Source: Octadecabacter sp.
Lineage (GTDB): Bacteria; Pseudomonadota; Alphaproteobacteria; Rhodobacterales; Rhodobacteraceae
Direction: 5' to 3'
Assembly (NCBI GenBank): GCA_018500065.2
Contig: JAHBAO020000146.1
Span: forward strand, 1-8,102
Length of the DNA: 8,102 nt
The first letter of the stretch is position 1, and every line of letters begins with the position of its first letter. Below are positions 6,290-8,102 of this stretch, one piece after another. Made by a program: the position numbers and the translations under genes. Below the pieces are notes generated by a model that was not told where the DNA came from, ran no database searches, and worked only from the letters and a program-made list of their open reading frames with translations.

Positions 6290-7690
6290 ATGCTCAACTC
6301 CCTTTCAGGGCGCTTCTTGATCCTCACGACGGTTTTCGTGTTGATTGCGGAACTGTTGATCTTTGTGCCGTCCGTCGCGCGTTTTCGCGAAGACTATTTC
6401 CTTAACCATCTTGAACGCGCGCAGATCGCATCTTTGACGTTGCTCGCCGAAGATATGATTTCGCCGGAACTTGAGGCGGAATTGTTGGAAAATGCAGGTG
6501 TCTACAACGTGGTGTTGCGCCGCGACGAAGTTCGCCAGTTGATCCTGTCGTCCCCTATTCCAACGCCCATTCACAAAACCTTCGATATGCGCGATCCGTC
6601 TGCGTGGATGCTGATCAAGAACGCGATGATGCGGATTGGCGATACCGAAGAACGCGTGATCCGTGTGATTGGCAATCCGGTTCAAGATGGCGGGTTGCTC
6701 ATTGAAATTACGCTACCGACGAAACCGCTACGCGCTGCCCTGATCGAGTACGGCATCAACATTTTAATCCTTTCCGCCGTGATTTCGATTATCACGGCCA
6801 GCTTGCTGTTCTTGGCGGTGCGCCGTTTCATCGTGAAGCCCATGCGCGGTGTGGTTGACCACATGCAGGCCTATGCGAAAGCCCCCGAGGACGCGCGACG
6901 CATCATCATGCCGACCGCAGGCATTACAGAGCTTCGCGAAGCGGAAGACGCGCTCGCGTCGATGCAGACGCAGTTGACGGGCGCGCTGAAACAAAAAGAA
7001 CGGCTTGCTCAGCTTGGCGGGGCCGTCAGCAAGATCAGCCATGATTTGCGCAATATCCTGACATCCGCAGTGCTGTTTACCGACCGCATCGAATCCTCTG
7101 AGGACCCGACAGTGCGGCGCCTAGCGCCCAAGCTCGTCAATTCCATCACCCGCGCGGTAAACTTGTGCGAAAGCACGCTGGCGTTTGGACGTGTCGATGA
7201 ACCCGCCCCGCGGTTAGAACGCGTGCCGCTGGCCGAAATCGTCGATGATGTTGTTGCGGGTGAACGGCTGGCCGTGGATGAGTATGATCTGTCCTTCGCA
7301 GAAGACATCCCAGCCGGAATGAATGTACGCGCGGATGGTGAACAGCTTTATCGCGTGATCGGCAACCTTGTGCGCAATGCGCGCCAAGCCATCGTTGCCA
7401 CAGGCAAACCCGGTGAGATTGCGATTTCAGCGGATGAAGATGATGACGTCTGGACGATTGCCCTGACCGATACCGGCCCCGGACTTCCAGCCAAAGCCCG
7501 TGAACATCTGTTTGAAGCCTTTCAAGGCGGCACGACTCGCGGCGGCTCCGGGCTTGGCCTTGCGATTGCGGCTGAACTGGTGCGCGGACACGGCGGGCGC
7601 CTTGATCTTGAACGCACAGATGAGACCGGAACCCGCTTTGTAATCAGCTTGCCGAAATCCGACCTGACACTTTCGCCGCTCGTTGGGTAG
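6290..7690 (+). CDS. membrane sensor histidine kinase (HAMP, orphan)
   Basis: The 466-residue protein has a first membrane helix at about residues 9-30, a periplasmic sensing part of about 120 residues, a second helix at 154-177, a HAMP-like linker (178-232), and the kinase core. The phospho-acceptor is H251 in KISHDLRNILTS. The ATPase domain shows the N box GNLVRNARQAI (N359, N363), G1 box DTGPGLP (394-400), F box LFEAFQGG (408-414) and G2 box GGSGLGLAI (418-426). All catalytic motifs are intact, so it should be active. The ATG is preceded by GGACGG (6277-6282). It begins 33 bases after the reductase gene and probably shares its transcript. No response regulator is encoded nearby, so its partner is elsewhere. 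The signal is unknown; the neighbours suggest an envelope or redox cue. Confidence 0.92.
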   Translation: MLNSLSGRFLILTTVFVLIAELLIFVPSVARFREDYFLNHLERAQIASLTLLAEDMISPELEAELLENAGVYNVVLRRDEVRQLILSSPIPTPIHKTFDMRDPSAWMLIKNAMMRIGDTEERVIRVIGNPVQDGGLLIEITLPTKPLRAALIEYGINILILSAVISIITASLLFLAVRRFIVKPMRGVVDHMQAYAKAPEDARRIIMPTAGITELREAEDALASMQTQLTGALKQKERLAQLGGAVSKISHDLRNILTSAVLFTDRIESSEDPTVRRLAPKLVNSITRAVNLCESTLAFGRVDEPAPRLERVPLAEIVDDVVAGERLAVDEYDLSFAEDIPAGMNVRADGEQLYRVIGNLVRNARQAIVATGKPGEIAISADEDDDVWTIALTDTGPGLPAKAREHLFEAFQGGTTRGGSGLGLAIAAELVRGHGGRLDLERTDETGTRFVISLPKSDLTLSPLVG

Positions 7691-7698
7691 TTTGTCTC

Positions 7699-7727
7699 TT
7701 GCAATGCGACAGCAGGGTCGCTAAATC
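7699..7727 (+). promoter_or_regulatory. candidate tRNA-Arg promoter
   Basis: TTGCAA (7699-7704) and TAAATC (7722-7727) are 17 bases apart, predicting a start near 7734, a few bases ahead of the mature tRNA. The -10 box lies partly in the loop of an imperfect hairpin, CAGGGTCG (7713-7720) with CGCCCCTG (7727-7734), one mismatch. That hairpin could alternatively mark the 3' end of the kinase transcript, although no T-run follows. Confidence 0.45.
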
Positions 7728-7736
7728 GCCCCTGAC

Positions 7737-7813
7737 GGACCCTTAGCTCAGCTGGATAGAGTACCTGACTACGAATCAGGGGGTCAGAGGTTCGAATCCT
7801 CTAGGGTCCGCCA
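7737..7813 (+). tRNA. tRNA-Arg (anticodon ACG)
   Basis: A complete cloverleaf is visible. The 7-bp acceptor stem pairs 7737-7743 (GGACCCT) with 7803-7809 (AGGGTCC), followed by discriminator G7810 and an encoded CCA (7811-7813). The D arm contains TAGCTCAGCTGGATAGAG. The anticodon stem CCTGA/TCAGG (7764-7768 and 7776-7780) encloses a loop with ACG at 7771-7773. The T arm is AGAGG-TTCGAAT-CCTCT (7786-7802). The A of the ACG anticodon is normally converted to inosine by TadA, so this tRNA reads CGU, CGC and CGA codons. Confidence 0.98.
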
Positions 7814-7834
7814 TTTCTCTCTTTGTGAAAAAAA

Positions 7835-8102
7835 CTACCATGCCTTTGTCGAGTATGGCGCCGCTGTGCTTTCACGAATGACGAGGGAGACCGGAAGAAC
7901 AGCGGCTTGTTCTGCGTGCACGCCATTGGGGGAGGTGATCCGCGCCATCAGCATTTTCGCGGCGGTTTCGCCAATCATCAAACGGTCTTGCGCAATGGAT
8001 GGTCGGTGGCGGCCAAGGTGCGTTCATTGGTGCTGTGCACCGCATGGCGTCGGGCTTGGACGGCTGCTTCGATTTGGTCGCAGGGGCCTTTTCGTCAGAC
8101 CA
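7835..8102 (-). pseudogene. LacI-family transcriptional regulator, C-terminal remnant, apparently frameshifted and deleted
   Basis: The open frame from 8023 down to the TAG at 7837-7835 gives about 62 residues that match the end of a LacI/GalR regulator: RPSIAQDRLMIGETAAKML, then about 20 residues, then AAVLPVSLVIREST, the usual terminal strand with the RES(T) signature. An in-frame TGA at 8026-8024 closes this frame upstream. Another frame, ending at a TGA near 7979, reads CDQIEAAVQARRHAVHSTNE, which could be an earlier part of the same protein. An intact family member would have roughly 50 residues between these pieces, where only a few codons remain, so a frameshift plus internal deletion is inferred. 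The gene runs off the right edge and points towards the tRNA. If it is not a pseudogene, a sequencing error would be needed to explain the break. Confidence 0.6.

Noticed and set aside
7828..7860. Intrinsic terminator for the LacI remnant (seven T on the minus strand after its stop)
   Set aside because: Only a 4-bp CCAT/ATGG stem can be drawn before the T-run, too weak to call.
1..8102. CRISPR arrays, defence systems, prophage genes or complete insertion sequences
   Set aside because: No regular repeat-spacer pattern, no transposase or integrase frame, and no terminal inverted repeats with target duplications were seen.

Overview
The window looks like chromosomal DNA of an alphaproteobacterium, most likely of the Rhodobacteraceae/Roseobacter group. 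The reasons are moderately high GC with alphaproteobacterial codon use, an rpmH-rnpA-yidD cluster whose RnpA carries a long N-terminal extension, a TAXI-type TRAP transporter, and a DedA/flavoprotein disulfide reductase/histidine kinase block. The assignment is by family resemblance; no database search was possible.

Left part (1-2491, all minus strand): a LysR-type regulator (TTG start at 2491), then a TAXI-family periplasmic solute-binding protein (GTG start at 1476), then the beginning of a fused TRAP permease that runs off the left edge. The three genes read in one direction and probably form a regulator plus its secondary transport system for an unknown, probably organic-anion substrate. 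A GC-rich stem-loop separates binding protein from permease. A sigma70-like promoter overlaid by a perfect 6-bp dyad lies just ahead of the regulator.

Middle (2492-3042): about 550 bases with no gene I can support, holding the regulator promoter and a run of predicted stem-loops. Next comes the minus-strand housekeeping operon rpmH-rnpA-yidD (3812 down to 3043): ribosomal protein L34, the RNase P protein, and the YidD membrane-insertion factor. It has a clear TTGACA-17-TATTAG promoter at 3878-3906. In related genomes yidC normally follows yidD; here the transporter module is found instead, so this is a probable rearrangement junction.

Right part (4101-7690, plus strand): a TVP38/TMEM64 (DedA-like) membrane protein, 2 bases later a MerA/Lpd-like FAD disulfide reductase, and 33 bases later an orphan HAMP-type sensor histidine kinase. 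Spacing suggests one transcript. A tRNA-Arg(ACG) gene with its own candidate promoter follows. The window ends in the C-terminal part of a LacI-family regulator on the minus strand that appears frameshifted and internally deleted.

I found no convincing previously undescribed system. The points most worth a second look are the MerA-like enzyme without mercury-binding cysteines linked to a membrane protein and a kinase, the synteny break after yidD, the dyad over the LysR promoter, and the decayed LacI gene beside the tRNA.
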